Below are positions 52,447 through 61,664 of a DNA stretch of 64,000 nucleotides, in pieces. The translations under genes and the position numbers were made by a program. The stretch is from JAVBSN01 sp031556525 (GTDB taxonomy: Bacteria > Bacillota > Clostridia > Lachnospirales > Lachnospiraceae), in contig JAVBSS010000002.1 of assembly GCA_031556525.1 (NCBI GenBank), positions 165,216 through 229,215 of the forward strand, written 5' to 3'. The notes beneath the pieces are model-generated. The model did no database searches. It was not told the origin of the DNA and was given only the letters and a program-made list of their open reading frames with translations. Position 1 is the first letter of the stretch. Each line of letters starts with the position of its first letter.

Positions 52447-53757
52447 TTAACACTCTGTTTTCCAAAAAAATGCACTGTAAGCAGGTAATTCGCTACCACC
52501 ACCAAAGTCGTGTTTTTCGCCAGTAATCAAATCCGTAGCCATTCCACAACCAGCATCAAAATGAGCAGTATATGGTTGATCACTACAGTTAATTGCAACA
52601 ATTACTCGTTCGCCATCGCATTTTCTTTCGAAGATAGTTTGATGATTAGTTAATACTATTTGTTTGAAGTCACCATAGCATAATGCTTTACTAGACTTTT
52701 TGGCATTAGATAGTTTGCCAATCCATTCTGTTAATTCGTTGCTTATAGGTGCATCGAAAGAAACTCTTAAGGCAGGATCGCCTTCACTTTTGTTAGCTGT
52801 AGCGCCCCATTCACTTCCGTAATATACACAAGGTATACCAGGCATACCGTAAGTAAGAGCATATATTAATGGTAAATGGTTACTGTTAGTAAGTACACTA
52901 GCTATTCTTGATACATCATGGTTATCAACAAAAGAAAGCAAATGTAATCCTTTGTATAGTGTCCAATTTTCAGGACCAAACTGTCTAGCAAGAGAATGGC
53001 ATATTTCAAACATATTCATGCTGTTAAAGCTTGAATGTAAGCCCTTATAACATTCATAATTTGTAGCACTATGACACATATCACCATTAACAAACTGAGT
53101 ATAATCACCATGTAGTAATTCGCCTAAGATGAAGAAATCATTCTTAAGAGAAGCAGTGAAGCTTCGTAATCTCTTTAAGAAATCCTTATCTAAGCAATAT
53201 GCCACATCAAGTCTTAAACCGTCAATATCAAATTCTTCAACCCAACCTTTAACACAGTTAAAGATATGATTAATAACTTCTTCGTTTCTAAGGTTAAGTT
53301 TAACTAAATCATAATGACCTTCCCAACCTTCATACCATAGTCCGTCATTGTAATTAGAATTACCGTCAAAACTAATATGGAACCAATCTCTATATGGAGA
53401 AGATTCTCTATTTCTAAGTACATCTTGAAATGCCCAGAATCCACGACCAACATGATTGAACACACCATCTAACACTACTTTAATGTCATTGTCGTGAAGA
53501 TTCTTACATACATTTGCAAAGTCTTCATTTGTTCCAAGTCTACAATCAATTTTACTATAATCTCTAGTATTATATCCATGAGTATCAGATTCAAATACAG
53601 GTGAAAAATATATTGCATTAGTTCCTAATTCTTTGATATGAGGAATCCAATCATTCACTTTAAGAATTCTTGATTCTAATACCCCATCATTATCAAATGG
53701 AGCACCTGAAAACCCCAAAGGATATATTTGATAAAACACACTTTCGTAAGCCCACAT
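52447..53757 (-). CDS. GH13 alpha-amylase family protein
   Basis: A 436-aa cytoplasmic (no signal) glycoside hydrolase of the neopullulanase/cyclomaltodextrinase-like type. GH13 regions in order: DGVFNHVG, GLRLDVAYC with the Asp nucleophile, FILGELLHGDY with the acid/base Glu, and SFVDNHDVSR. A short beta C-domain ends YSAFFWKTEC. Substrate probably maltodextrins. AAGGAGGCAGT just before the ATG. Confidence 0.9.
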   Translation of the reverse strand: MWAYESVFYQIYPLGFSGAPFDNDGVLESRILKVNDWIPHIKELGTNAIYFSPVFESDTHGYNTRDYSKIDCRLGTNEDFANVCKNLHDNDIKVVLDGVFNHVGRGFWAFQDVLRNRESSPYRDWFHISFDGNSNYNDGLWYEGWEGHYDLVKLNLRNEEVINHIFNCVKGWVEEFDIDGLRLDVAYCLDKDFLKRLRSFTASLKNDFFILGELLHGDYTQFVNGDMCHSATNYECYKGLHSSFNSMNMFEICHSLARQFGPENWTLYKGLHLLSFVDNHDVSRIASVLTNSNHLPLIYALTYGMPGIPCVYYGSEWGATANKSEGDPALRVSFDAPISNELTEWIGKLSNAKKSSKALCYGDFKQIVLTNHQTIFERKCDGERVIVAINCSDQPYTAHFDAGCGMATDLITGEKHDFGGGSELPAYSAFFWKTEC

Positions 53758-53821
53758 AATACTGCCTCCTTATATTGTCATAGTATCTTTAAAGGTCTGA
53801 TTTTTGAAAAGATACACTTAC

Positions 53822-53850
53822 ATAATACCATATAAACAACTTTATTTGAA
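53822..53850 (-). promoter_or_regulatory. Possible promoter of the amylase gene
   Basis: On the minus strand TTCAAA (complement of 53845-53850), 17-nt spacer, TATTAT (complement of 53822-53827). A short inverted repeat (GTATCTTT/AAAAGATAC, 53783-53815) lies downstream of it. The rest of 53851-54040 shows only A/T-rich sequence. Confidence 0.4.
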
Positions 53851-54051
53851 AAGTTTTTTGATTATCAAAGTATTTTTGTGTATTACTTACATTTTGTTTA
53901 GATTTTATTTAGATTTTTTTGCTATTATATAAAATGAGAAAATAGTATTAGTGCAATGGTGTAGTCAATTACCAAATAAAATGAAAATTATTAGATAATA
54001 TGATAAAATAAGCACAAAAGTATGTAAATAATAAATCACATGGGGGACATT

Positions 54052-55686
54052 ATGAAAGAGAAGAAAAAGAATAAAATATATGATTTTTCTTTGTTTTATC
54101 TAGATGGGGAAGACAAAGAATATATTAAACTAAGTGAGAATACTATAAATGATCTAGGACTTCCACAAGTATGTGAAATGATAGTGTTAGAAGATGAAGA
54201 GAGAGAATTTCTCTTAAATAAAATGACGTATATGAGTACATCTTATAAAGATGTTATTTATCGTCAAGAAATATTTAGCGATTTATATAAAAACGAAGAA
54301 TTTGTAGAAAAAATGTCAGAGGCAATGTTATCGTTAAAAACTTTATCTGATTTACAAAAATATAGAGTTAAACAACCTGAACAGAAGAAAAACTTATGGA
54401 TTATGATAAATTATCTAAAAGAATTAGAAGTATACATAGAAGCTATAGAAGCAGTAATGAATTCCTTCAAATGTTGTCAGGTTCAATCAGTTGGATTAAA
54501 ACGTCTTAAAGAAATGGTTGAAGTTATATACAATGATAGTGGATTTGGTATTTTAAAGGAAGATATTAGAAAGATAACAGATGATATATCAAAAATAAAA
54601 AGCCTTACATTAGGCGTTAATTTGGATGAAAATTTGAATCCAACAGAAGTAATAATGACTGCAATTAATGAAGAAAAGGTATCTGAAAATACAAGCGTAA
54701 TGAGTGGGTTTATGGAGTATGTTAGAAAAAGTGCAGCGCTTAATAATGGTGACTTTGGAATGGTGTATGGAATGAAGAAAGCACCACTTACAGAAAGAGA
54801 TACTATTATGATGGATCTAACAGGACAAATAGAGAAAGCACTTGGTAATATTGTTAATAAGATGCAGAAAACGCTTTCTAAATATGTTAATCTTCAAGGA
54901 TATCATGTTCTGTCAATGGTGCCTGAGATTAAGATGTATATAAATCTTGTGAAAATGTTTAAGAGAATAGAAAATAATGGATATCTTGTAACTATGCCTA
55001 AGGTGACAGAGGGTGGAAGTGGAAATATTAGTCTAGAAGGGCTATACAATATAAGACTAGCATTAAATATGATAGACAACGAAGAAAAAGATATGATATA
55101 TAATGATTTAGTATTTGATAAAACCCATAATATATTTATACTAACAGGCCCTAATCGTGGAGGTAAGACTATACTTACTCAAGCTGTTGGTCAGGCTGTT
55201 GTATTTATGCAACTTGGAGTGTGTGCACCGTGTAGCAATATGACAAGTGATATTGTTGAGGGAATATTTACACATTTTCCAGCAGATGAGAATGATACGT
55301 TATCTTATGGAAGACTTGGTGAAGAATCCATGAGAATAAATAAAATAATAAAAGCTATGAAAGAAAATAGTTTATTGCTATTAAATGAGACATATGCAAC
55401 GACAAGTCTTTCCGATGGACATTATATGGCAAAGGATTTAGTTAAATTTCTTAAATTGAAAAATATAAATTGTATTTATAATACTCATATACATGAACTT
55501 GCAATAGATATAGATGAATTAAATGGTTTTGAAGGTGATGGGTTAATAGCAAGCCTTGTAATGGGAATAGATAAAGGTAAGAGATTGTATACGGCTGAGC
55601 TTCGAAAGCCAGATAGTAATAGTTACGCAAGAGATATTGCTGAAAAATATGGTGTTACTTTTGAACAAATGGTTAAGATAATGTAA
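54052..55686 (+). CDS. MutS-related ATPase lacking mismatch-recognition domains
   Basis: A 544-aa protein with a long helical N-terminal part (lever/clamp-like) and a C-terminal MutS-type ATPase: Walker A LTGPNRGGKTILTQA, LGEESMRINKI, Walker-B region LLLLNETYATTSLSDG, and YNTHIHEL. The Walker-B Asp of MutS is Asn here (NE rather than DE). Mismatch domain I and connector are missing, as in MutS2-like or stand-alone MutS family proteins. The start at 54052 follows GGGGGAC. Confidence 0.85.
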   Translation: MKEKKKNKIYDFSLFYLDGEDKEYIKLSENTINDLGLPQVCEMIVLEDEEREFLLNKMTYMSTSYKDVIYRQEIFSDLYKNEEFVEKMSEAMLSLKTLSDLQKYRVKQPEQKKNLWIMINYLKELEVYIEAIEAVMNSFKCCQVQSVGLKRLKEMVEVIYNDSGFGILKEDIRKITDDISKIKSLTLGVNLDENLNPTEVIMTAINEEKVSENTSVMSGFMEYVRKSAALNNGDFGMVYGMKKAPLTERDTIMMDLTGQIEKALGNIVNKMQKTLSKYVNLQGYHVLSMVPEIKMYINLVKMFKRIENNGYLVTMPKVTEGGSGNISLEGLYNIRLALNMIDNEEKDMIYNDLVFDKTHNIFILTGPNRGGKTILTQAVGQAVVFMQLGVCAPCSNMTSDIVEGIFTHFPADENDTLSYGRLGEESMRINKIIKAMKENSLLLLNETYATTSLSDGHYMAKDLVKFLKLKNINCIYNTHIHELAIDIDELNGFEGDGLIASLVMGIDKGKRLYTAELRKPDSNSYARDIAEKYGVTFEQMVKIM

Positions 55687-55740
55687 CAAAAGTAATAGTT
55701 CACTCATAAACTATTATAAAAAGTTTATATGAGGAATATC

Positions 55741-56493
55741 ATGGCTCAAAAAATAATGATAGATGCAGGACACGGGGGATATGATAATGGAGCAACGTTT
55801 AATGGAAGGAAAGAAAAAGATGATAACCTTAGACTTGCATTAGCAGTTGGAGATATATTAAGTTCAAGGGGATATGATGTAGGATATACTAGAACAGGAG
55901 ATGTATATAATTCGCCTGTTGAGAAAGCCAATATAGCTAATAATAGTGGAGCAGATTATTTTGTATCCCTTCATAGAAATTCAAGCCCATATCCTAATAC
56001 TTATAGTGGAGTTGAGACATTAGTATATAATGACAGTGGCATCAAAGGTGACATGGCTAGGAATGTAAACAATGAACTAGAGAAGGCAGGTTTTAATAAC
56101 CTTGGTGTGAATGTAAGACCTGATTTGGCGGTACTTAGAAGAACTAATATGCCAGCTATATTAGTAGAGGCAGGATTTATAAATAGTGATGCAGATAATC
56201 AAATATTTGATCAGAATTTTCAGCAAGTAGCAACAGCTATAGCAAATGGAATAGAAGATACTATAGCTCCAACGGGTCCAAGATATGAAGTTCAAATAGG
56301 CTTGTTTAGAAATTATGATAATGCACAGGCTATGTTAGATAGAGCCAATGAATTGGGATATACAGGAAAAATAGTTAAAGAGGGACCATATTATGCAGTA
56401 AGAATAGGAAATGTGGGTAGTTATTCAGAGGCACAGAATCTAGAATCACAGTTAAATAATTCTGGATTTGGAACGTTAATAGTAACAGTATAG
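55741..56493 (+). CDS. N-acetylmuramoyl-L-alanine amidase with C-terminal SPOR domain (CwlC-like)
   Basis: A 250-aa enzyme. Amidase_3 domain, residues ~1-175: MIDAGHGGYDNGA (Zn His), the Glu in RKEKDDNL, VSLHRNSSPYP (Zn His) and VEAGFINSDADN (catalytic Glu). SPOR domain, ~180-250: RYEVQIGLFRNYDNAQ and YYAVRIGNVGSYSEAQ. No signal peptide, matching Bacillus CwlC, which lyses the mother cell. Start by GAGG spacing; ATG 55729 is possible. Confidence 0.9.
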   Translation: MAQKIMIDAGHGGYDNGATFNGRKEKDDNLRLALAVGDILSSRGYDVGYTRTGDVYNSPVEKANIANNSGADYFVSLHRNSSPYPNTYSGVETLVYNDSGIKGDMARNVNNELEKAGFNNLGVNVRPDLAVLRRTNMPAILVEAGFINSDADNQIFDQNFQQVATAIANGIEDTIAPTGPRYEVQIGLFRNYDNAQAMLDRANELGYTGKIVKEGPYYAVRIGNVGSYSEAQNLESQLNNSGFGTLIVTV

Positions 56494-56543
56494 CAACCTA
56501 TGAAGTGTAGAATATATTAACAAGTATTTATAACAAATATAAT

Positions 56544-56606
56544 AAAAGCAAGATAATATATAGTTTCCATAACACGAATGTGTTTAAATATATTATCTTG
56601 CTTTTT
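56544..56606. terminator. Bidirectional terminator between amidase and mgtE
   Basis: Long stem AAAGCAAGATAATATAT / ATATATTATCTTGCTTT around a ~24-nt loop, with TTTTT on the plus side and a T-run on the minus side. Confidence 0.88.
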
Positions 56607-56609
56607 GAA

Positions 56610-57944
56610 TTATAGTCCTAACATATAAGAAGCTATTTGGAAATATATTATAAGTGAAATAGCATCTACAATAGTTGTTATAAATGGACTAGCCATTACA
56701 GCAGGATCAAAACCGATACGTTTTGCTAGAATAGGAAGAGTACAGCCTACTAATTTAGCTGTAAAAACAGTAACAATTAATGTAGCACATACGATTACTG
56801 AGATTTCAAAACCGACTCTATCAAAAAGCATAAGTTTTGCAAAGTTTGCAGCAGCTAGAGTTATACCACAAGCTAGAGCAACCAATAATTCTTTTCCAAC
56901 GATTTTAAATATATCTTTATAATTTATCTCGCCAAGAGATAGACCACGAATAATAGTTACTGATGTTTGACTTCCGGCATTTCCGCCTGTATCCATTAAC
57001 ATAGGAATATATGCAGTAAGTATTACGTATGCTCCTAAAGCAGCTTCGTAATAAGTAATAATACGACCAGTAAAAGTAGCAGATATCATAAGGAGTAGAA
57101 GCCAAGGAATACGTTTTTTCCAAGTCTCAAATATACCAGTTTTCATATATGGCTTATCTGTTGGAGTGATAGCGGCCATAACTTCCATATCTTCAGTGTT
57201 TTCTTCTTGTAATACATCAATAGCATCATCAATAGTGATAATGCCAACAAGTCTCTCTTCTTTATCAACAACAGGAAGTGCAAGTAAATCATATTTATCA
57301 AAATACATTGCAACTTCTTCTTGATCTTCATGAGTACTAACATGTATAGGCTTTGTCTCCATTATTTCGCCAATGGTATCCTCATATTCAGCTAGTAGAA
57401 GATCTTTTACAGAAACAGTACCAATTAATTCTCTTTTTTCATTAGTAACATAACAAGTGTAAATAGTTTCTTTATTGATACCAGTTCTTCTGATTCTAGA
57501 AAAAGAATCTTGAACAGTCATATTTCTTTTTAAATCAATATACTCAATAGTCATTATACTTCCCGCACTGTCTTTTGGATAGTTTAGAAGTTCGTTTATT
57601 TTACGCCTTTTTTCTGGTTGAGTGTGGCGTAAGATACGTTTTACAACACTTGCAGGCATTTCTTCAATCAAGTCTACTGTATCATCAAGAAATAAATTGT
57701 CGATTACTTCTTTTAACTCCTTATCACTAAATGCAGTTATTAATATTTCTTGAATATCACCATCAATGTATGCAAAAGTTTCAGCAGCTAATTCTTTAGG
57801 TAATATTCTAAAGATTATAGGCAAATGATCTTCGGATAGTAGGGACAATAATGTTGCTATATCGGCGGGGTTCATATCCCCCAACATGGTCTTTAATTCT
57901 GCAATTTTCTTTTCTTCTAATAATTCTAAAATCTTTTCTTTCAT
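56610..57944 (-). CDS. mgtE: Magnesium transporter MgtE
   Basis: A 444-aa Mg2+ channel: N-domain (LLEEKKIAELKTMLGDMNPADIA), two CBS domains (~130-255), then five transmembrane helices with DTGGNAGSQTSVTIIRGLSLGEI and LPILAKRIGFDPAVMASPFITTIVDA. The start at 57944 (MKEKIL) is set by family length; longer in-frame upstream sequence overlaps the preceding gene. No M-box is visible upstream. Confidence 0.93.
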   Translation of the reverse strand: MKEKILELLEEKKIAELKTMLGDMNPADIATLLSLLSEDHLPIIFRILPKELAAETFAYIDGDIQEILITAFSDKELKEVIDNLFLDDTVDLIEEMPASVVKRILRHTQPEKRRKINELLNYPKDSAGSIMTIEYIDLKRNMTVQDSFSRIRRTGINKETIYTCYVTNEKRELIGTVSVKDLLLAEYEDTIGEIMETKPIHVSTHEDQEEVAMYFDKYDLLALPVVDKEERLVGIITIDDAIDVLQEENTEDMEVMAAITPTDKPYMKTGIFETWKKRIPWLLLLMISATFTGRIITYYEAALGAYVILTAYIPMLMDTGGNAGSQTSVTIIRGLSLGEINYKDIFKIVGKELLVALACGITLAAANFAKLMLFDRVGFEISVIVCATLIVTVFTAKLVGCTLPILAKRIGFDPAVMASPFITTIVDAISLIIYFQIASYMLGL

Positions 57945-57997
57945 TTTGTCACCTATCCTTTCTGTTTTGCCTTTTAATTTAATTATATTTATTCCAA

Positions 57998-58024
57998 CAA
58001 AAAAAGGAGGTCGGCTGACCCCCT
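57998..58024 (-). terminator. Terminator between dut and mgtE
   Basis: On the minus strand a 7-bp stem GGGGGTC / GACCTCC (one G-U) with loop AGCC, followed by TTTTTTT. It separates the nrdD-nrdG-dut transcript from mgtE, which lies 54 nt further on. Confidence 0.78.
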
Positions 58025-58038
58025 TCAATATTATTAGC

Positions 58039-58485
58039 TTATAACGTACCGGTAGAACCGAATCCACCTGCTCCACGTACAGTTTCATTAAGCTCATCTA
58101 CTTGATGAAAGACACCTGTTAAAAAAGGCGCAATTACAAGCTGAGCGATTCTCTCGTTTGAATCAATAGTAGCATCAACATTAGAATGATTATGAAGTGC
58201 AACCATAATTTCACCACGATAATCAGCATCTACAACGCCAACCTTATTGGCTGGTGCTAAACCTTTCTTAGATGCTAGACCGCTTCTTGCATATATTAGC
58301 CCTGCATATCCTGCTGGTATTTCCATGGCGATTCCAGTAGGTACTAGGAAAGTCTCGCCAGTCTTAATAGTGATTGCCTCTGGAATGCAAGCATATAAAT
58401 CTGCTCCAGCGGCGTATTCGGAACCATATGTTGGGATAGTGGCATTTGGTTTAAGTTTTTTAATATTAATATCTGCACTTATCAT
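58039..58485 (-). CDS. dut: Deoxyuridine 5'-triphosphate nucleotidohydrolase (dUTPase)
   Basis: A 148-aa trimeric dUTPase with the five motifs: AAGADLYA, YARSGLASKKG, NKVGVVDADYRGEI, RIAQLVIAP and RGAGGFGSTG. It removes dUTP and supplies dUMP. ATG 58485 follows AGGAGTAAAATT. It sits 4 nt behind nrdG, fitting a dNTP-supply operon. Confidence 0.95.
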   Translation of the reverse strand: MISADINIKKLKPNATIPTYGSEYAAGADLYACIPEAITIKTGETFLVPTGIAMEIPAGYAGLIYARSGLASKKGLAPANKVGVVDADYRGEIMVALHNHSNVDATIDSNERIAQLVIAPFLTGVFHQVDELNETVRGAGGFGSTGTL

Positions 58486-58489
58486 AATT

Positions 58490-59017
58490 TTACTCCTGTA
58501 TTTCGTTCCACAATACAACTTCGCCTTTACTAAGCGACTCTTGTACCATGATTACTCTTTGATTTTGTGAACCTCTAAAACGTAGATTCAAATCTTTCTC
58601 TTCTTCTATAAATTTGCCATCAACTAAGACATCAATGTATGATAGAAATTCTTTTGTCTCAGGCCATTTGTTAATCATATCTTTCATATCTACATCAAAA
58701 GTATATCCAGAATAGCACCACAGACTTTTGTTGGGATATTTTTCTCTAAATGCTTTTGCCAATGGCAGTAGAGCTATTTGGTTAGCGTACTCAAAAGGTT
58801 CGCCACCTAGAAGTGTTAGCCCTTTGATGTAATCGGGCTTTACGGCTTCTAATATATCATACATTATTGATGTAGTAAAGGGTGAACCGTAATTAAAGTC
58901 CCAAGCTTCTTTGTTAAAGCAACCTTTGCAATGGTGGGTACAGCCACTTACAAAGAGGCTAGTACGTATACCAGGTCCGTTTGCTACATCATGTTTTTTT
59001 ATTGCAGCATAGTTCAT
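58490..59017 (-). CDS. nrdG: Anaerobic ribonucleotide reductase activating protein NrdG
   Basis: A 175-aa radical SAM activase. The cluster motif is CTHHCKGC (the CxxxCxxC form), preceded by NGPGIRTSLFVSG and followed by LLGGEPFEYANQ. It makes the glycyl radical on NrdD. It is 24 nt behind nrdD on the same strand. Confidence 0.94.
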   Translation of the reverse strand: MNYAAIKKHDVANGPGIRTSLFVSGCTHHCKGCFNKEAWDFNYGSPFTTSIMYDILEAVKPDYIKGLTLLGGEPFEYANQIALLPLAKAFREKYPNKSLWCYSGYTFDVDMKDMINKWPETKEFLSYIDVLVDGKFIEEEKDLNLRFRGSQNQRVIMVQESLSKGEVVLWNEIQE

Positions 59018-59041
59018 TATTAGTATACTCTTTCTATGTTA

Positions 59042-61168
59042 TTATAAGTGAAGAACTCTTGAAGCGATTTCTTTTGTCTTACCAACATTCCAGAAATTCT
59101 CACCGAGGTAACCACAAGTTCTTCTTGTAACATTCATTTTAGCGTGATCTTTGTTGCCGCATTGTGGACATTCCCATTCGTTATCTTCGTTAACAATAAT
59201 CTCACCATCATAGTCGCATACATGGCAATAATCAGATTTTGTATTAAATTCAGCATATTGAATGTTATCATATATATATCTTACAACTTCTTCTAAAGCT
59301 TCAAGGTTGTTTTTCATATTTGGAATCTCTACATATGAGATTGAACCACCTGAAGAAATCTTTTGGAATTGACTCTCAAAGTTGAATTTACTAAACGCAT
59401 CAATTGTCTCACGTACATCAACATGGTAAGAGTTTGTGTAATAGCCTTTATCAGTTACATTAGGAATATTTCCAAATCTCTCAAGGTCTATTCTAGCAAA
59501 TCTATAGCATAATGATTCGGCAGGACTACCATATAGTCCGAATCCAATACCAGTTTCATCTTTCCATTTATCAGTAGTAGCACGTAGTTTATTCATAAGT
59601 CTAAGTGCAAATTCTTCACCGCCTGGAGATGTGTGAGAACATCCCTTCATAAGTTTAGTTGTCTCATATAAGCCAATGTATCCAAGTGATATAGTAGAGT
59701 ACCCATTAACTAATAGCTTATCAATCTTCTCGCCTTTTTCAAGTCTTGCGATTGCACCATATTGCCAATGTATTGGGCTAACATCTGATGTAATGCCAAG
59801 TAAAGAATTATGTCTGCACATTAATGCTTCAAAACATAGGTCTAATCTCTCGTCTAATAACGACCAGAAACGTTGTTCGTCACCACTAGCAATAATACCT
59901 ATTTGAGGAAGGTTAAGGCTAACAACACCTTGATTGAAACGGCCTTCAAATTTGTAGTTGCCGTGTTCGTCTAGCCAAGGTGTAAGGAAACTTCTACAGC
60001 CCATACAGCTAAATACATTTCCTTCGTAATGTTCGCGCATCTTCTTAGCTGAAATGTAATCAGGGTATAGACGCTTAGCTGAACATTTAACAGCAAGTTT
60101 AGTGATGTGATCGTATTTGCCACCTTTTAAACAGTTATGTTCATCAAGAACATAGATTAATTTAGGGAAAGCAGGTGTTACATAGATACCTTTTTCATTC
60201 TTGATACCTTCTAAACGTTGTTTTAAAACTTCTTCTACAATTAGAGCATTCTCCTCTAAGTATTCATCGTTCTTATCTAAGTTAAGGAATAAGGTAACGA
60301 AAGGAGATTGTCCGTTGGTAGTCATTAAAGTGTTGATCTGATATTGGATTGTCTGAACACCGGATCTAAGTTCATCATGTAGTCGCTCTTGAACCATTTG
60401 CTCGAGAATATCATCAGATACTTTATCGCCATATTCTGCAGTAAGTTTTGTCTTATATTTAACATAACTTTTTCTAAGATATTTTCCTAAGTGTTTGATA
60501 TCAACTGATTGTCCACCATATTGACTGCTTGCAACAGAAGATATGATTTGTGTCATGACTGTACAAGCAACTTGGAAACTCTTAGGACTCTCTATTAATT
60601 TGCCATTCATAACAGTGCCATTATCTAACATGTCACTCACGTTGATTAAACAGCAGTTGAATATTGGTTGTAAAAAGTAATCGGCATCATGGAAATGTAA
60701 AACACCTTCTTCATGAGCTTTTGAAATCTTCTCAGGTAGTAAAACACGTTTAGTTAAGTCTTTAGATACCTCGCCAGCAATTAAATCACGTTGAGTAGAA
60801 GCAACAGTTGCATTCTTATTAGAATTCTCTTCCATTACATCTTTGTTTCTATTTTGAATAAGACTTAAGATAGAATCGTCAGTAGTATTAGCTTTACGAA
60901 CAAGTTCTCTAGAGTAACGATATATGATATATGTCTTTGCAAGAACAAATTTGCCGTGTGACATAAGTTTTTGCTCTATAATATCTTGAATATCTTCAAC
61001 AAGCATTCTGGCACGATTCTTTGCCTCGATGCTATCTACGATGCTATTGACCATCTCATCTGTTATTTTTTCTGAAGGTTCAACTTCAGCATTAGCCTTT
61101 GTAATAGCAGTTATAATTTTTCTGCGATCATAGGCTACATCTCTACCGTCTCTCTTAATTACTTTCAT
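59042..61168 (-). CDS. nrdD: Anaerobic ribonucleoside-triphosphate reductase NrdD
   Basis: A 708-aa class III reductase. N-terminal ATP cone (MKVIKRDGRDVAYDRRKI), long catalytic barrel with NLPQIGI and LLGITSDVSPIHWQYG, the zinc site HVCDYDGEI ... CPQCGN and the glycyl-radical loop RTCGYLGENFWNVGK near the C-terminus. It works only without oxygen. Promoter and NrdR-box-like sites lie upstream; GGGGAGAG is the ribosome site. Confidence 0.96.
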   Translation of the reverse strand: MKVIKRDGRDVAYDRRKIITAITKANAEVEPSEKITDEMVNSIVDSIEAKNRARMLVEDIQDIIEQKLMSHGKFVLAKTYIIYRYSRELVRKANTTDDSILSLIQNRNKDVMEENSNKNATVASTQRDLIAGEVSKDLTKRVLLPEKISKAHEEGVLHFHDADYFLQPIFNCCLINVSDMLDNGTVMNGKLIESPKSFQVACTVMTQIISSVASSQYGGQSVDIKHLGKYLRKSYVKYKTKLTAEYGDKVSDDILEQMVQERLHDELRSGVQTIQYQINTLMTTNGQSPFVTLFLNLDKNDEYLEENALIVEEVLKQRLEGIKNEKGIYVTPAFPKLIYVLDEHNCLKGGKYDHITKLAVKCSAKRLYPDYISAKKMREHYEGNVFSCMGCRSFLTPWLDEHGNYKFEGRFNQGVVSLNLPQIGIIASGDEQRFWSLLDERLDLCFEALMCRHNSLLGITSDVSPIHWQYGAIARLEKGEKIDKLLVNGYSTISLGYIGLYETTKLMKGCSHTSPGGEEFALRLMNKLRATTDKWKDETGIGFGLYGSPAESLCYRFARIDLERFGNIPNVTDKGYYTNSYHVDVRETIDAFSKFNFESQFQKISSGGSISYVEIPNMKNNLEALEEVVRYIYDNIQYAEFNTKSDYCHVCDYDGEIIVNEDNEWECPQCGNKDHAKMNVTRRTCGYLGENFWNVGKTKEIASRVLHL

Positions 61169-61249
61169 GAAAACTCTCCCCTTTTAAATATTATATAAAT
61201 GTTATTGTTATAATAATGAAAATTTATATATTGTGGCATATTGTGTAGC

Positions 61250-61263
61250 ACAACATATAGTGT
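61250..61263. promoter_or_regulatory. NrdR-box-like site 1
   Basis: ACAACATATAGTGT against the NrdR consensus acaCwAtATaTwGtgt. It lies downstream of the predicted nrdD start of transcription, within the leader. Confidence 0.6.
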
Positions 61264-61320
61264 GGTTGACAAGAAAACAAACAATATGATGTTATGTAAT
61301 AATTGTCGATAACGATTTTT

Positions 61321-61349
61321 ATTATAGCACCGCCCATTAGGTTTGTCTA
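61321..61349 (-). promoter_or_regulatory. nrdD promoter
   Basis: On the minus strand TAGACA (complement of 61344-61349), 17-nt spacer and an extended -10 TGCTATAAT (TATAAT complement of 61321-61326). Leader of about 145 nt to nrdD. The remainder of the 61169-61664 gap is A/T-rich with no gene visible. Confidence 0.65.
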
Positions 61350-61358
61350 TAGGCTAAT

Positions 61359-61413
61359 ACAAAATATAGTGCCAAAAAACTTTGTACAATATTTATAATA
61401 CAATATATAGTGG
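61359..61413. promoter_or_regulatory. Tandem NrdR-box-like sites 2 and 3
   Basis: ACAAAATATAGTGC (61359-61372) and ACAATATATAGTGG (61400-61413), 41 nt start to start (about four helical turns), just upstream of the nrdD -35. NrdR sites usually occur as phased pairs. The nrdR gene is not in the window. Confidence 0.7.
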
Positions 61414-61664
61414 TTGGATAATTGTGAAAATAGACACAATTGTATGGTTTATCTGTGAATTGTCAGAAAAAGAAGAAAACTTAAAATGGAAAAGGTAAAA
61501 AAGAAAAAATAATTAACACTTAAATCGTAATTTTTTGTGAACTTATTTACAAATTGCTTTATTTTTAAATATATTTGTGATATATAAATATAAGTAATGT
61601 TATTGGATAGAATAATATGAGATTACGCAAATAATTTAACTAATGGTTCAGAAGGGAAAATGAT

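Noticed and set aside
57945..58038. An Mg2+ sensing (M-box) riboswitch before mgtE
   Set aside because: The gap is too short and holds only a terminator hairpin and an A/T-rich stretch.
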